Assembly (NCBI RefSeq): GCF_007655135.1
Contig: NC_045128.1
Span: forward strand, 25,142,811-25,206,810
Origin: Punica granatum
Lineage: Eukaryota > Streptophyta > Magnoliopsida > Myrtales > Lythraceae
Direction: 5' to 3'
DNA length: 64,000 nt
Position numbers and translations under genes: made by a program. Positions 11,438 through 24,140 of this stretch are shown piece after piece. Every line of letters starts with the position of its first letter. Positions within the stretch are counted from its first letter, which is position 1. Under the pieces are notes generated by a model. The model ran no database searches. It worked only from the letters and a program-made list of their open reading frames with translations, and was not told where the DNA came from.

Positions 11438-14400
11438 TAAATATATTTAAAACTGCTTCTTGGTCTTTCAATACATTATCCTTATAATCCTGCGCCAAGC
11501 TTGTCTTCTTAATTTTGATGAGTCGCGATGGCAACATTTTGGCGCACATGCTTGTCTTCTTAAGTGTTTACGCCCGAATTTTCACACCTTGCATAAATTA
11601 GGGAGTTCAAGAGACACGTGACGGGGCAAGATGGGCTTTGTGGACATAATTGGATCTAAACGAGCAGCCCATGATTATTGGATGGAAGCTGGCCCGCGAT
11701 GGAAGCCTGAAGCTGATCCGACCCAAAAATCTCGGCAATATCCTATTAGGCCAGTCAAGGGTGTGTTGGCAGCCCTAAGATGGAAATCTCGGCAATATCC
11801 TATTTCCCTGTCCTCATTTTATTTCTCGGGTTCCCCGCTCTCTTGATTATGATCATGTCGAGTTTGGAAAAACGATGCAGCAAAGTGCTTGAAGATTTTT
11901 GCTTTCATTGATGATTAGTGCTCTGGTTTTGAGTTACTCGTGAATTATGGATTGATGATGATGAGATGACTATCGCGTTGGAAAGTAAAAGATCATTTTT
12001 AATTGAAAATGAGTGTCGAATCAATGGTAGTTTAGTGCCAATATTTATTCATGCTTTCAGTATTGTTCATCTTCTCGACTGGTACATTGCTGCACTTGTC
12101 CTAATCCCTTTTAAAGCTAGTTATATGATGCAATGAGCTGAGAAAGCACGGAAGTCGTTATTTGTTTAGCTTTTTTTACGGTGCTTTGATTGGGCTAGTG
12201 CTGTGTCACGGACTAGTGCCCACCATCTATGCAAATATGTTGAGATCTCGCGAGTGTTGATGTCTGATGATTTAATAATTTCGGTCGAAGAGAAATGCCG
12301 AGTTTAAATAGAATTGTTGTTTCTGTGGGGGCCGTCGATGCTGATTCATAGTTGCATATCGGAATTAATCGGATAACCCTTCGAGTTCTCTATCTTGGTC
12401 ACGATTCATCGATACTTCTCAAAAAGCAGTCAATTAATAATTGCTGGTTCATTAAGATTCTTTTTCTTTTTCTTTTTTTTTTTTGAAAAAAAATTGCAAT
12501 CAATTGATCCTTCAACCATTACTGCTGCTGTAGAGAATTGATTAAATACATAGAAGATTGCTAGAAAATTAATTTTCTCAATAAATGTATTAGGCCTAGC
12601 ATTGACGTTATTAGTTCGTCCATCAATATTTGGACAATGGCAGCATAACGCAATACCAAAACTTTCACTTTTCTTATGACGGGTCAGCATATTTCTTCTC
12701 GAGCTTAATGAATATTTTAGTTTTTTAACGAATAATTAATGTTTCGGTTAACATTGATGCTTTCCTTCGTGCAAAGACAAATAAGTACTTTCATGTCTTG
12801 GCTCCACAGTAAGCTCACTTTAAGATGTTTATATAATAAAGCTCAAGGGATTCAGTTTGCTGATAAGGAGAAGGAGTGTAAATAACCACTCTATTTCAGA
12901 GTTGAAATCCCTTAAGGCCACTTGCGAGGCCATTTTGCCCATGGTTTACCCTTCTCTATACTGCAAGAGTTTACAGACTGAGAGAATTAGTCGTACGAAT
13001 CCAAATACCCTCGACAAAAAAAAAATAAAAATAAAAAAGGATGTTTATATAATATATATAAGATACATTTTAAGATATTTATATTAGGACAAATAAAATA
13101 AATTACTTCGTTTTGTAATAAAAACATCTCTATTTTTAGCATGAAACTAAAGCCTGTAATTCTAAAAGTACTAATCATGTCACGGTGACGCAGAGTCATA
13201 TTAGAATTTCTATATATATTTTGAGTTCAGATTAAATTATATACAAGTAAATTATTTGAGGGTAAAACATTGTTATTTGGATTCCACATAATATATATCT
13301 ATTACTATTATATTATATTATATTTTGTTATATTATATATATATACATACTATTATTTCCTTCTTATAATTAATTTTTGTTAGAACTTTATCTTTTCAAT
13401 ATATCTAGATAAATCTTAATTCTTACTCTTCATCTTGTTATTTTAAATATTTTAATTGCTATTTTTCATTTTTAAGGATTATATCAATATCTATATTATA
13501 TCTATATATACACACACTACATATAAGAGTATCAAACTCCTCCAAGTGTTTCTCCATATTTGTTTTTCTAAAGTACCCTTAAAACTTTAAAAGATATACA
13601 CATATATATGTTAAGGTGTCTCTTCAAATTTAATCCTTAGTAATATAACTGCATTTACATTTTCTTATTGATGATGTATTTTACTCCAAAGACAACTTTC
13701 TACATGCACCTTTTCTCTAACAAATGTTCGTCATGATTGTTACACAATAATAATAATAATAATAATAATAAGGGTAAATTTCACCGTACAATATAATATT
13801 TTAAAAAATTTCACCAGTTAGCACATATTGTCATTTTTCACCAAATCACATTAATTTTATGTCAAATGTTTAATGGAAAGCTGATGTGCAAATATTTCGA
13901 CTTATCTGTCCACAGCTGGACAATTTGTGGGTCCAAGCTAGACTCATCTCCAATCATCAGATTTATTTATCTTTTCTTTCAATTTTCATATACTTATTCT
14001 AGCATTATATATACTTTTCTAAGTCAAGTGATAGAGCATAAGCATCTTATGTTGTTATAGGTTGAAAACAAATAGATGGAAAATTTTACCTAATATTCAT
14101 CAAGTTAAACAATGGCGCATAAGATGCACAATTTAATAATTTATCGTCATACCTTTTCGTGATTTAAGAGAACTAACATATATAATGTCTTAAACAACGA
14201 TGTATCATTTAAATTTATCAATTTCATTCATTGTATAATCATTGATATTTTATTTAAAAACAATAAAAACACAAAATGGACCTCGCAACGGGGTGTGGGA
14301 CCTTTTAACTGGCTACAGTACAAACCCTGTTCAAAACAAAATTGTTAAAAGTCCAAAACTTCAGGTAAATAGTGAATTTGGTCCTTGACTTTGCTTTTAA

Positions 14401-15002
14401 TCACTTTAGTCCCTAAATTTCTGTCATTAGATCGACCCAACATTTTTTATTCCATTATACAAAATGATCTGGCCATCAATTTGTAAATGGAGCCCCGCGG
14501 AAGGAATATGTGGAAGTTGGCGTGGTACACGGAACAAAATTATATCCCTGAAAACCAACAACTGAGCAACGCCTTAGAAAAGGGAACAACATTGAACTAT
14601 TTTCAAAAAATCCATAACTTCTTAATTTATAAATCGGCCCCAATGATTTTCTTAAAATAAAAAAAAAAAGAAAAACAATGAACATTATTAGTGAAAAAAA
14701 AAAAAAAAGATGAAGGGAGGAACGGTGGCACCGCCCCCACCTCCCATGAGGTCGACAAAGACCTTGCCTGTTGGGGTCGGTGGTCGGAGGGTAGCCCCTC
14801 TATATGCCGATCTACCCCTCTTGGATGGTATTAAGTAATTAATTTATTTATATCTTTTAAATTGATATTATGTTTATTTAATATCTTGGTTTATGAAAAA
14901 TGATAAATACAATAACGCAATTAACTTACGTTAAATTTTTTATAATGATATTATGTTTGTCCAATTGGGGTAAACCAGTTAAGAGTGCCATCTTGGATTT
15001 AG
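11438..15002. other. Intermodule spacer A-B (no gene)
   Basis: AT-rich spacer that aligns, from about 11570 on, with 22675-27838 upstream of module C. It contains a SINE (12839-13039), an (AAT)n run (about 13746-13771) and many short open frames without protein features. Its last part is the presumptive promoter side of the unknown-function gene B. No convincing TATA box was chosen. Confidence 0.65.
12839..13039 (+). mobile_element. SINE (family 1), independent insertion with 15-bp target duplication
   Basis: A divergent family-1 SINE: a CTCAAGGGATTC head, the degenerate B-box region AGTTGAAATCCC, the shared AAGGCCACTTGC block and an A-rich tail. It is bracketed by GATGTTTATATAATA at 12824-12838 and again at 13040-13054. 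The same insertion is in the B-C spacer at 23934-24140, so it predates the duplication. Confidence 0.8.
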
Positions 15003-15867
15003 ATGTCTCTGGAGGGAGACACGAAGGATGAAGATGCAGAGAATTGTCTCGTAACACCTTTCAGCAATGACGCCTCGGTCTCTTCTCTTACTCCTTCCAA
15101 GGACACTAGCAAGCGATAACTCTTCAACTCAATTCAGCCTAAACTTTGATGATCAGACTCGGGATCATGATGGACCAAGTTTCATGCTCCCTTTGGGGAA
15201 TCTGGATGTGGAATCCGATCAACCGGAGAATTTCCAACCAGACAGTATTTGTGGCACGTCTCTCCCGAGATCCAGTTCTAGCTCTTCTCATGTCCTTGAG
15301 TTGATGGCAGAGCAGCTTGATTTTTCACCAGAGAATGTCTCAGCTACAGCAAATTTAAAAAGTGATGAGAGTGAACCAATTTTCTGGCCGTTCGATGGAA
15401 AATTTGATTCGAATGCGGAGGAAACCATGAGATATCTTTCAATGTCACTGCGGAAGGATATGAAAGTCAGAGCAACTCCAAAGACGCCCATATCTCGAAA
15501 ACTGGATCAGGGAGAGGACACGAGGAAGCAGCTTCAGTTCGATTTGGCGGGACCAAAATCATGTAAAAGATCATAATCAAGTCCAAATGCCGGTAAGAGT
15601 ACTCCCTGCAAGGCAAAAACTACTACACCGTCAAGATTGAGTTGTAATTTGAAAAACTGCACAAAAGTCGTGCCCACAGCACCAAAAGAAAGTATTGTTC
15701 CGTCGAAGAAATCATCAGGATCAGAAAAGGATTTACTTGGGGAAGAAGATTTGTCACCCAAATTCGAGTATGAGCTTCCGATCGAGAAACTATTGGGTCT
15801 TAAAGAGTTCGATGGGCACGAAGGAGTTAATGCTGGATTTGGTGGGGATGTTTTCTTGCTTGATTAG
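15003..15867 (+). pseudogene. Unknown-function gene, module B (frameshift and nonsense)
   Basis: Single-exon gene, about 287 codons when lesions are ignored. It is acidic and Ser-rich, begins MSLEGDTKDEDAEN, has FWPFDGKFDS in the middle and ends with an ELPIEKLLGL block and GDVFLLD. I do not recognise the family; it looks like a plant-specific, probably disordered protein. Comparison with module C shows a one-base insertion near 15113 (AGCAAGC against AGCAGC) that ends the first frame at TAA. A GAA-to-TAA change at 15574-15576 breaks the frame again, after which it continues to TAG at 15865-15867. It is convergent with DUF247-B. Confidence 0.7.
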
Positions 15868-16758
15868 TCTCTGCAGCAACTTATACCCTGGTGATTGCTT
15901 GAATAGTTTATGTCCTGATTTCGGGATTCCTAAGATTATCGGTGTCTATTTCTGTTGATAAATCTATTTAATAGTTGTTAGTTGATCAAACAAGCAAATT
16001 TGTCATTTGGGCATAGGGTATGTAGGACATACAGATGTAAATGCCTCAAGAATTCTGTACAAAAGCTTCCGTTGCAGGAACCTCTGATGAAATATGTTCT
16101 ATATATTGATTATCTAATTTTTTTCTTGTTTACCGAGGATGTCAATGGAGCTCGTACGAGGAGACTATCTAATTTCTTTGTAGGCTGATTGTTGTTTCTC
16201 CACCATGATACTAAAACCTTTTTCCGGCTAGAGGATTAGCTAGCATCATGCCCATACGTTAGTTTACAATTGGATTTTGAAGAATTAATTGTATCATAGG
16301 ATTTTCCCATGTTCGAAAGTCATAGCCTACAATTATCCATACGAGTGTCCTTTTCCATCCATTATACTTTAAGCCATACTTAAGCCCTCAATTTCATATT
16401 AGCAGTACAAGTCTTCAAACAGAGACACTCTTGAATTACGTGTTACACAAACCATTACAAAAGACTAAATTAGACAGCTAGGACCAAACTGACACCTGCA
16501 CGGGATTAATTAGCCTCAAACGATAGGCTGATGATACCCGTGGTTTACCAAAGGAAAAAAAAAATAGAAATAACCTACATACGAGAGTTTTCAGTCTTTG
16601 ATAAGAAAAGGAAAGTTGTAATAATGTATGATCAATAATTTTTAACAAGTGATCTATGAGCTGCCTGATGACATGAAGAGGCGAGGGCAGCTATAGGCCG
16701 AACAAACAGTCTGGAGGGCCATCAGCAGCAAGACAATGACTGCAAGACAGATACTTAT
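15868..16758. other. Convergent 3' flanks of the unknown gene and DUF247-B
   Basis: Shared with the other modules. The stretch 16652-16745 is the former C-terminal coding part of DUF247, still readable as the hydrophobic helix and tail found in module A, but lying beyond the stop at 16759. The 15982-16188 open frame is not considered a gene. Confidence 0.65.
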
Positions 16759-17979
16759 TCAATGAGCGACTGATCTGTTTCTCGCAGATTCATTATAGAA
16801 GTCCTTGACCCTTTTAATAGTCTCATCCATCTCTAAATCTCTAGGCAACTCGATCGACTTGCTCATCTCATTGAACAACTTTGCAACTTCTCCATCCTTG
16901 AGATTGCTCACTATGATCCCGTTCTTGACAAGCAACTTGACATCATACTCAGTGTCTATGATCCCGTCCATAAGCTCGATGTATCGGGCAAACATCAAGC
17001 TTGACATGTTTGTCATCGCCTCATAAGCTATAAGGTTTCGAATTATGACCTCAGAGTTGACTCCAAGTTCGATCATGGGAAGAAAGAACGTGGCAGTCTC
17101 CTTGTCAAACTGGATGGACTTCATGTCACCGGTTTTGTAGAACTTAATGCCAGCTCTGGAGAGGGAAGTTGCCGTTGGGATTAGGTTCTGGCAGGTGACT
17201 GGAGCTTCGGCCCAGGCAGCTGATAAACTTGATTTCATAGCAGAGATTGGGAGCTCCATCAAGCCTATTATGAGCTCAGCGAGGGGATTGTTTCCCGCAA
17301 TTTTTAGGACCTTATCGGTCCTCATACCCATCCGGGTAGTTGCAGAGTGAATTTGGATTTCTTCATAAACATCCCTGTCATAAAGGTCCCTGTCATCAGG
17401 AATTTCTACTTCTTCATTCTCCTTGATGAATATGTCATCAGGAATTTCGACTCTGCATTCCCCTTCCTTCTGCATAATGATGTTATACAAAAGATCTAAC
17501 AAATGCGCGCTCTTGAGAGCCTTTTCCGCAGAGAATGCCGAGCATGGGAATTGGATAGGCGAGAGACGCTCGCAGAAACCCACCAAAATCTGCGGGAAGA
17601 TTTCCTTGATGATTTTCCAATTCCCAGGGCACTCATGGGTCAAGAGCTTCTCTAATACAAAGATTGGGATCTGGCTCTCGAGCATCATCGCGTCCCTCAT
17701 AATTGCATCATCTGCCAGCTTCCTTCCCCTGGAATCAGCCAAGAATTTCAAATGCTCTGAAGACTTAAGGAAATCCTTGTCGATCCCATTCCGACAAAGG
17801 AAATCAAACAAGAAGAGACCATCCACGGCCATTGTCCAAGCTAGGACATCTTGATTCAACTCCAAGAACTTGTGATACGAAGCTCTAATGTAAGGGTCAA
17901 GCCTTTCGAGCTTTCCAGTGAGAACGTCAAACTTGGGGCCATTCATGAAACCTTTGTGGACTCGTTTTGCTGCCTCTGT
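16759..17979 (-). CDS. DUF247 (UPF0481) gene, module B, exon 2
   Basis: The best preserved DUF247 copy. The exon opens after the acceptor AG (17981-17980) with TEAAKRVHKGFMNG and stays open for 406 codons to TGA at 16761-16759. Joined in phase 0 to exon 1 (20744-20995) it would encode about 490 residues, normal for the family. It has the ESQIPIFVLEKLL block and the PTATSLSRAGIKF block. Unlike module A it ends in NRSVAH, because an indel region near 16745-16790 introduces a stop. The transmembrane helix lies just downstream in the same frame. The product, if made, would be soluble or mislocalised, so the gene may be a recent pseudogene. Function is unknown; no catalytic motif is defined for DUF247. 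Confidence 0.75.
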   Translation of the reverse strand, partial: TEAAKRVHKGFMNGPKFDVLTGKLERLDPYIRASYHKFLELNQDVLAWTMAVDGLFLFDFLCRNGIDKDFLKSSEHLKFLADSRGRKLADDAIMRDAMMLESQIPIFVLEKLLTHECPGNWKIIKEIFPQILVGFCERLSPIQFPCSAFSAEKALKSAHLLDLLYNIIMQKEGECRVEIPDDIFIKENEEVEIPDDRDLYDRDVYEEIQIHSATTRMGMRTDKVLKIAGNNPLAELIIGLMELPISAMKSSLSAAWAEAPVTCQNLIPTATSLSRAGIKFYKTGDMKSIQFDKETATFFLPMIELGVNSEVIIRNLIAYEAMTNMSSLMFARYIELMDGIIDTEYDVKLLVKNGIIVSNLKDGEVAKLFNEMSKSIELPRDLEMDETIKRVKDFYNESARNRSVAH

Positions 17980-20743
17980 CTAGTCACATATTTATGGGTA
18001 GATGGAAGAAACGAGACATTAGAAGACATCAATCAAATGTCCATTACATAAAACATCATAAAAAATAAGGAATTTTATCTATTTTTCGAATCTAGAATTA
18101 ACTTTATCTTTTTTAGAGTTATATGATCTACTATCCGTTAATTTTTCTATTAATTTTTACTGACCTGGCAAATGGGCTTGTAACGTGGTACTAAAATGCA
18201 TCTAAATCTTAAAAAATTATCAAGAAGTAATCAGAAAAATTTAACAAAAATATGAAAATTTTCTGAAATATAAATATAAATTAGTAATAATTCAAAAATA
18301 AATTTCGAATATAAAAAAATTCATAATGATTTCCAAAAGTACAAATAAAATTCGAAAATTAAATAATCCAAAGATGTGTCATAGCTAGAAGAGAAAACAA
18401 ACTGCCGGAAAAGACGTGCCGATCATATTGTCCTCAATAAAGTCCATCGGATTCGTTAGCTACATGAAGTTTTAGTGGCGATATTAACCTAGTTGTTGTG
18501 AGATTGTTGGACTTGATTGAGACCAAACCAACCTTAGTTAAGGCCAAATCTTAAAGAGTAAATTATCTTAGATTCGACCATTGAGGCGAATAAAGGATAA
18601 CAAAAGTAGATAGTAAGCAACATGATAGATGGAGAGAATCATACTGATTTTAGGAGATATTTGCCCTCATGTGATTTTCAAAATTTAAATAAATTTGTAT
18701 ATTAAACATTAAAACTAAAATGTTACTCTTAGAGCAAACTTTTTTTGGGTGAATTCTTAGGACAAACTTTTTAACTTCAAATTTTTATACCTACATGTAA
18801 TTAATTTTCGAAAATCTTAGGAGGGCAGTTGACCCCTAAGATCAACATGCTTTCCCCATTTTCTGCAATGCCACTTATGTTCCACTTTACCGACCCCTTA
18901 ACGCGTCCTGGGTCGAAGCCAAGATATATAGCTCATTCCTAAAATTGACCTCAATTCAAGCTAATTTGCCCCATTAAAGTCCGACAAGCTTAAAATGGTC
19001 GACTAGGCTAACCTCACTGAGGTAGTCTTTTCTCTTCTCCTCTTTTATCTTTAAATCTCTTTAAATTATTTTAATTTTTAATTTTATCCATATTTTTAAA
19101 AATTATTACGAATTTCTTTTATGTTCAAACTTTATTTTTGAAAAGTTTTACTAATTTATATTTGGGTAAATTACATTTTTCTCTCTTGAGATATTGCTAA
19201 ATGACACTCTATCCTATTTTTAATAAGAAAATGACACTCCAGCCTATTCTTGGCAAGAGAATGACGCAAGGAGTAGCAGAGGGGATGATGCGGGCCACCA
19301 CCTAGGCAAAGTTGTTGGAAAACACTGGCTAGTAATGATTACTTGGAATGGGAGTGCGAATGGGTGTGGGCGTTCGTTGGTCAAATAGCCTCCTATCTAG
19401 GTTATCGAGGATCTCAGTGAACAATTTTATTATTGATTTTGCAGCAAACTCTTTACATTTAATATTACAAAAGTTCTCTATTCGCAAAAATATTACATGG
19501 TTGTAGGGTTATCTTGAGATCAAGATATAGAAAGTATCAATTTAAGATATCGTGGAAAGCAGTAGTTATGGTCGATGAGTTATTCTTTTTTAAAAAAATC
19601 AAAAAACATATCATTCCTAAAAATATTGCACATAATAGATCAATTGAAATAAACAATAAACCAAATTGGACAAATAGTGTAATATTAAGAATAAGATGAA
19701 GCAACAAAAATTACGGTGAAATTGAAAAGCATTTAAGAGTTGAGAACCCAAAAAAGAATTTTCTTATAATGTCAACATGGTTAATGGGGTAAAGTGCCAA
19801 TTTTTATCAAGAATGAGGTTGAGTGTCGTTAATCTCAAGGGGTTCGATTAGTGGTAAAGAAGGGTCCTAGTATTGACTATCCCAGGTTCGAATCCCCTTG
19901 AGGCCACCTGCCATGGCTTAGTGCCTTGTTTATTCGTTTCATGTGTCGTAGGGGGCACATAACTCGGAGGATTAGTCAGGCAAAACCTGGACACCCTCGG
20001 TCATAAAAAAATATATTGAGTGTCATTGGGCAAAACCTCAAGGGATGAGAGTATATTTTAATTTTTCTATTTATATTTCCTCAATTTCTTTATTGTATTT
20101 GAAGTTTCTATTTTTTATATTTCCCTGAATTTTTTTAACTTTTTCTGATTTTTTAATATATTTTTTGACCTTTTCTTCTCTTTTTTTTTTTGAATTTTTA
20201 TACATTTTTATTATTCTAAATTTTCCTAGTGCCACATCACTTGACCGATTGGGATGTTAGCAAAATTAATAGAAAAGCTCCAGTATTTCTATATAAAATA
20301 ATAAAATTCATGCTGGATTTGAAAAAACAAAGCAAAATTCATGATTTTTTATGCAGTTAATCCTTTTTTGTTAATTAACCATCCTAATTTTTTAATTTGT
20401 AATCTAATCTACGTAAAATTAGTAACAACATTTTTCTGAATTTGAATATTTTTCTGCAGCAATGCGTGCGGATGCTCTTCCATAGTTAATTAAGGCATGA
20501 AACTGAAGAAAGAGGGGCAAGCGGGACTTCCTGCACTCCTCTATTTTTTTCTTTTTCTTTTTCTTTCTCTTCTTCCTCTTTACTATGTCCATATTGAGTA
20601 AAAAGAAGAAGGGGGAGATTTCTCCGTTAATTCAACTGGTGGCTCTTGGACTCTTATCTCACAGCAATCCCAAGCTTGGAAAATGCCAAGATGGAAAAGA
20701 GGGGAGCCCAGTATCTATATATATATATATTATTCTGACAGAC
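17980..20743 (-). other. DUF247-B intron
   Basis: A 2.76-kb phase-0 intron with donor GTCTGT at 20743 and acceptor TGACTAG at 17980. It lacks the roughly 490-bp block kept in A and D. It includes part of segment S (19655-20453) with its SINE. A unique stretch, 20454-20640, replaces the copia-containing part of module A. Confidence 0.7.
19831..20015 (+). mobile_element. tRNA-derived SINE (family 1), module B copy
   Basis: Best preserved of the three paralogous copies, with a perfect B box GGTTCGAATCC near 19885. It is flanked by TTGAGTGTCGTT at 19819-19830 and TTGAGTGTCATT at 20016-20027. Confidence 0.8.
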
Positions 20744-20995
20744 CTTAAATCTCTCCATTTCAAGAAGCTCAGGCCGGAGATGGTGGTAGGGTCCGATGGA
20801 GACGAGCTGAGGGATGTAAGCCTCCGGGTTAACGGGCCTTAACGACGTGGGGACTTGAAATACACAAACATCTGCTACAGTATCCTTTTCGAACTCATTG
20901 ACCAGGGTCTTACGAACATTATTGTGCCAGATCTGGGTCTTCGTATCGGAAGGTGTATCTGTTGCAGGTCTTGAGCCTCCATTCGACGAAGACAT
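20744..20995 (-). CDS. DUF247 gene, module B, exon 1
   Basis: Eighty-four codons from the ATG at 20995, with the GT donor at 20743-20742. The encoded text includes QIWHNNVRKTLVNEFEK, the FQVP motif, YIPQLVSIGPYHH and LLEMERFK, all typical of the DUF247 N-terminus. Phase 0 at the donor matches the exon 2 acceptor. Antisense open frames over it are shadows. The upstream TATA-like site is altered relative to module A. Confidence 0.8.
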
Positions 20996-22670
20996 ATCAT
21001 TAAATACTGAAGGTTAAGTTGTGGGCTTCTTGAAGGTGTGCATGGTATGGAGCATTCCTGCAAATGCCATGCTTACATAGAGCCTTGTTGAGTGGGCTGT
21101 GGGGCTTAATTTGATAAATGATTCGTCTGTCTCATGTGAAAGTGTCGACTACGGATACTGCATTTTTTCTTTAATAGTGAATTAATCTTGTATCATATAG
21201 TGTGTTAAAGTGAAAGCTAGAACGAGAGAAGAGAAGATTAATGGGGCAGATCATTACGAGGAGATCGAATGATGTTTTTCCATGTAAGATTTTTAACAAT
21301 GCAGTACATTGTATCACACGTAGGTTCAAAAAGCTAGACGCTCATTCATTTTCCTCTATTTCTTAAATTTCTTAAGATTAATTAACTTTTTGAAGCAGAC
21401 GGTTGTGGTCACTTTCATATTTAATGTATCGATTATCAACAGTCAACTTTTAAAACTTAGTACATAATGCATGAGACCAATGAATTCGGTAGAATATAGT
21501 GAGGCACTTTTATTAGTAACAAGGCATTATGCCCGCACTTCGCTCCCTAAAGGGAGGGGATTTTGATAGATATGGAAATTTAAGGAAAGTATATGTATTT
21601 TTAGGCCATTAACCCAAAGAAAGGGGATTTTGTATTGGAATTGTTGAAAATCCAATATTTGTTACCCTCCTCTCCAATCTTTTGTTCCATTTCCAGCGAA
21701 TTTTAATCAAACTCAAGATATGATGATTCCCAACCAAGTTAGGGTGTCAATGCCAATGATCTTCGTGGGCCACACTTGATATATGTACTGCCGCGTTGCA
21801 CCTTTTCAATTTAATTTTCCTTTTTAGTGGCCCCCTTCTTCTTCTTCTTCTTTTTTCTTTTCTCGTTATCGAGATTAAGTCTTGTGAATGGAGAAAATCT
21901 TTAATTGAGAGACTTTTACGTTTTAGTGGGTCAATCTGACTCAAATCAAACTAGTCAAGGCCCATTGTGCTCTCCAATATCAGGGTGCACATAAAAAAAA
22001 TAAAATAAGAAGATAAAAAGAAACTTGAAGACGAGTTCATCCACTCAAGCCATCATCTCATCCCGAAATGATTAAATTGACGGTAACTTTTGTATTTCAC
22101 CCCAAATTTTTAAAGGACTAATTACTTAAAAAAATATAAACATTTCACATTTTATCAATTTTAGCACGAACTTTTTTTAATCTAAAAATGCATGAATTAT
22201 CAATTTTAGCAAGTCTAAACTTTTCCTTTAATTTAAACTAGAATTTATGGCCACACCCTTTGATAGAAGTAGCCGAGGTTACAGCTGAGGTCGCTGGTAA
22301 CCTTATAGGAGGGGCGATGGGCCCCGATGAGGCCCTCATTGCCCGCATTTGAAAAAAACAAAAGGTAAAATTGAGAAAAGAATAAAGGGGTTACGTGGTG
22401 GAAGTCTCATCGGCGGTCACCATCCCCTAATTGGGGTTACCAGAGACCTTTGCCGTATAACCAAAAATGGGAAAAAATTCTTACTCCAGGCACCAGCCAA
22501 CAGGAAAGTGCATTGGATACAAGATACTCATTATTATAAAGGGCAATAATAAATATTTTTTTTCTTTGCAAGTAAAGAAGCTTTTATCATTACTACAATA
22601 CCGAATACAAGATACTCAATGAAAAATTACAAAATAGTCATTGGAGGATCCTCCAATGCAAACTATATCG
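20996..22670. other. Upstream region of DUF247-B
   Basis: The first about 215 bases align with 10006-10222 of module A and include the degenerate TATA site CTATGTAAG (21072-21080). Bases 21210-22670 occur only here in the window. They include a family-2 SINE-like remnant near 21855-21965. No coding region is convincing; the Lys-rich open frame at 22349-22549 has no protein features. Confidence 0.6.
21855..21965 (+). mobile_element. SINE-like remnant (family 2)
   Basis: Contains GAGATTAAGTCTTGTGAATGG, then a GAGAAAATC block, a GAGAGACTTTTACG-type block and an AGTGGGTCAATCTGACTC block. These occur in the same order at 51640-51770, 55500-55570 and 56430-56520. Target duplications were not found here. 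Confidence 0.45.
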
Positions 22671-23933
22671 GAAGTGTTTACACCCGATTTTCACACCTCG
22701 CATAAATTGGGGAGCTCAGGAGGTGGACTTTGTAGACATAATTGGATCCAAACGTGCAGCCCATGATAATTGGATCGAGCATAGCATGGCCCAAGCATGG
22801 AGGCTGGCCCACGATGGAAGCCTGAAGCTGATCCGTCCCAAAAATCTCGGCACTATCCTATTCGGCCAGTCAAGTGTGGGTTGGCAGCCCCAAGATGGAA
22901 TATCGGCAATATCCTATATCTCTGTCCTCATTTTATTTCTCGGGTTCCCTGTTCTCTTGATCATGATCATGTCGAGTCTGGAAAAACGATGCAGCAAAGC
23001 GCTTGTAGATTTTTGTTTTCGTTGATGATTAGTGCTCTGGTTTTGAGTAGATTGATGATGAGGAGACGTCTATCGCGTTGAAAAGTAAAGATCATTTTTA
23101 ATTGAAAATGAGTTTCGAACCAATGGTAGTTTAGTGTCAATATATATTCATGCTTTCAGTATTGTTCATCTTCTCGATCGGTACATTGCTGCACTTGTCC
23201 TAATCCCTTTTAAAGCTAGTTATATGATGCAATGAGCTGAGAAAGCACAGAAGTCGTTATTTGTTGAGCTTTTTTACGTTGCTTTGAGTGGGCTATTATT
23301 GCTATGTCACAGACTAGTGCCCACCATCTATGCAAATATATTGAGATCTCGCGACTGTTGATGTCTGATGATTTAATAATTTAGCTCGAAGAGAAATGCT
23401 GAGATTCAATAGAATTGTTGTTTCTGTAGGGGCCGCCCATGCCGATTCATGGTTGCATATCGAAGCATGAATTAATCGGATAACCCTTCAAGTGTTCTGT
23501 CTTGGTCATGATTCATCCATACTTCTCAAAATGCAATCAATTAATAATTACTGGTTCATTAAGATTGTTTTGTTTTTTTGAAACAAAATTGCAATCAATT
23601 GATCCTTCAACCATCATTGTTGCCGTATAGAATTGATTAAATACATTGAAATTTGCTAGAAAATTAATTTTCTGAATAAATGTATTAGGCCGAGCATTGA
23701 CTTTATTAGTTCGTCCATCAATTTTGGACAATGGCAGCATAACGCAATACCAAAACTGTCACTTTTCCAATGATGGGTCGGCATATTTCTTCTCTTGCTT
23801 AATGGATATTTTCGTTTTTTTAACGAATAATTAATGTTTTGGTTGACATTGATGCTTTCCTTCGTGCAAAGAAAGATAAGTTTTTTCATTGGTTGGCTCC
23901 ACAGCACGCTGACTTTAAGATGTTTATATAACA

Positions 23934-24140
23934 AATCTCAAGGGATTCGGTCTGCTAATAAGGAGGATGAGTGTAAATAACCACTCTATTCCATATTCAA
24001 AATCCATCGAGGGCACTTGCAAGGCCATTTGACCCATGATTTATCCATTTTTTTACTGTAAGGAATTTACAGACTAAGGGAATTAGTCGTACGAATCCAA
24101 ATATCCTCGACAAAAAGAAAAAAAAAAGAAGATAAAAAAG
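23934..24140 (+). mobile_element. SINE (family 1), B-C spacer copy
   Basis: Paralogue of 12839-13039 with the same target site: GATGTTTATATAACA at 23919-23933 and GATGTTTATATATAATA from 24141. It ends in a purine-rich A tail. Confidence 0.75.
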
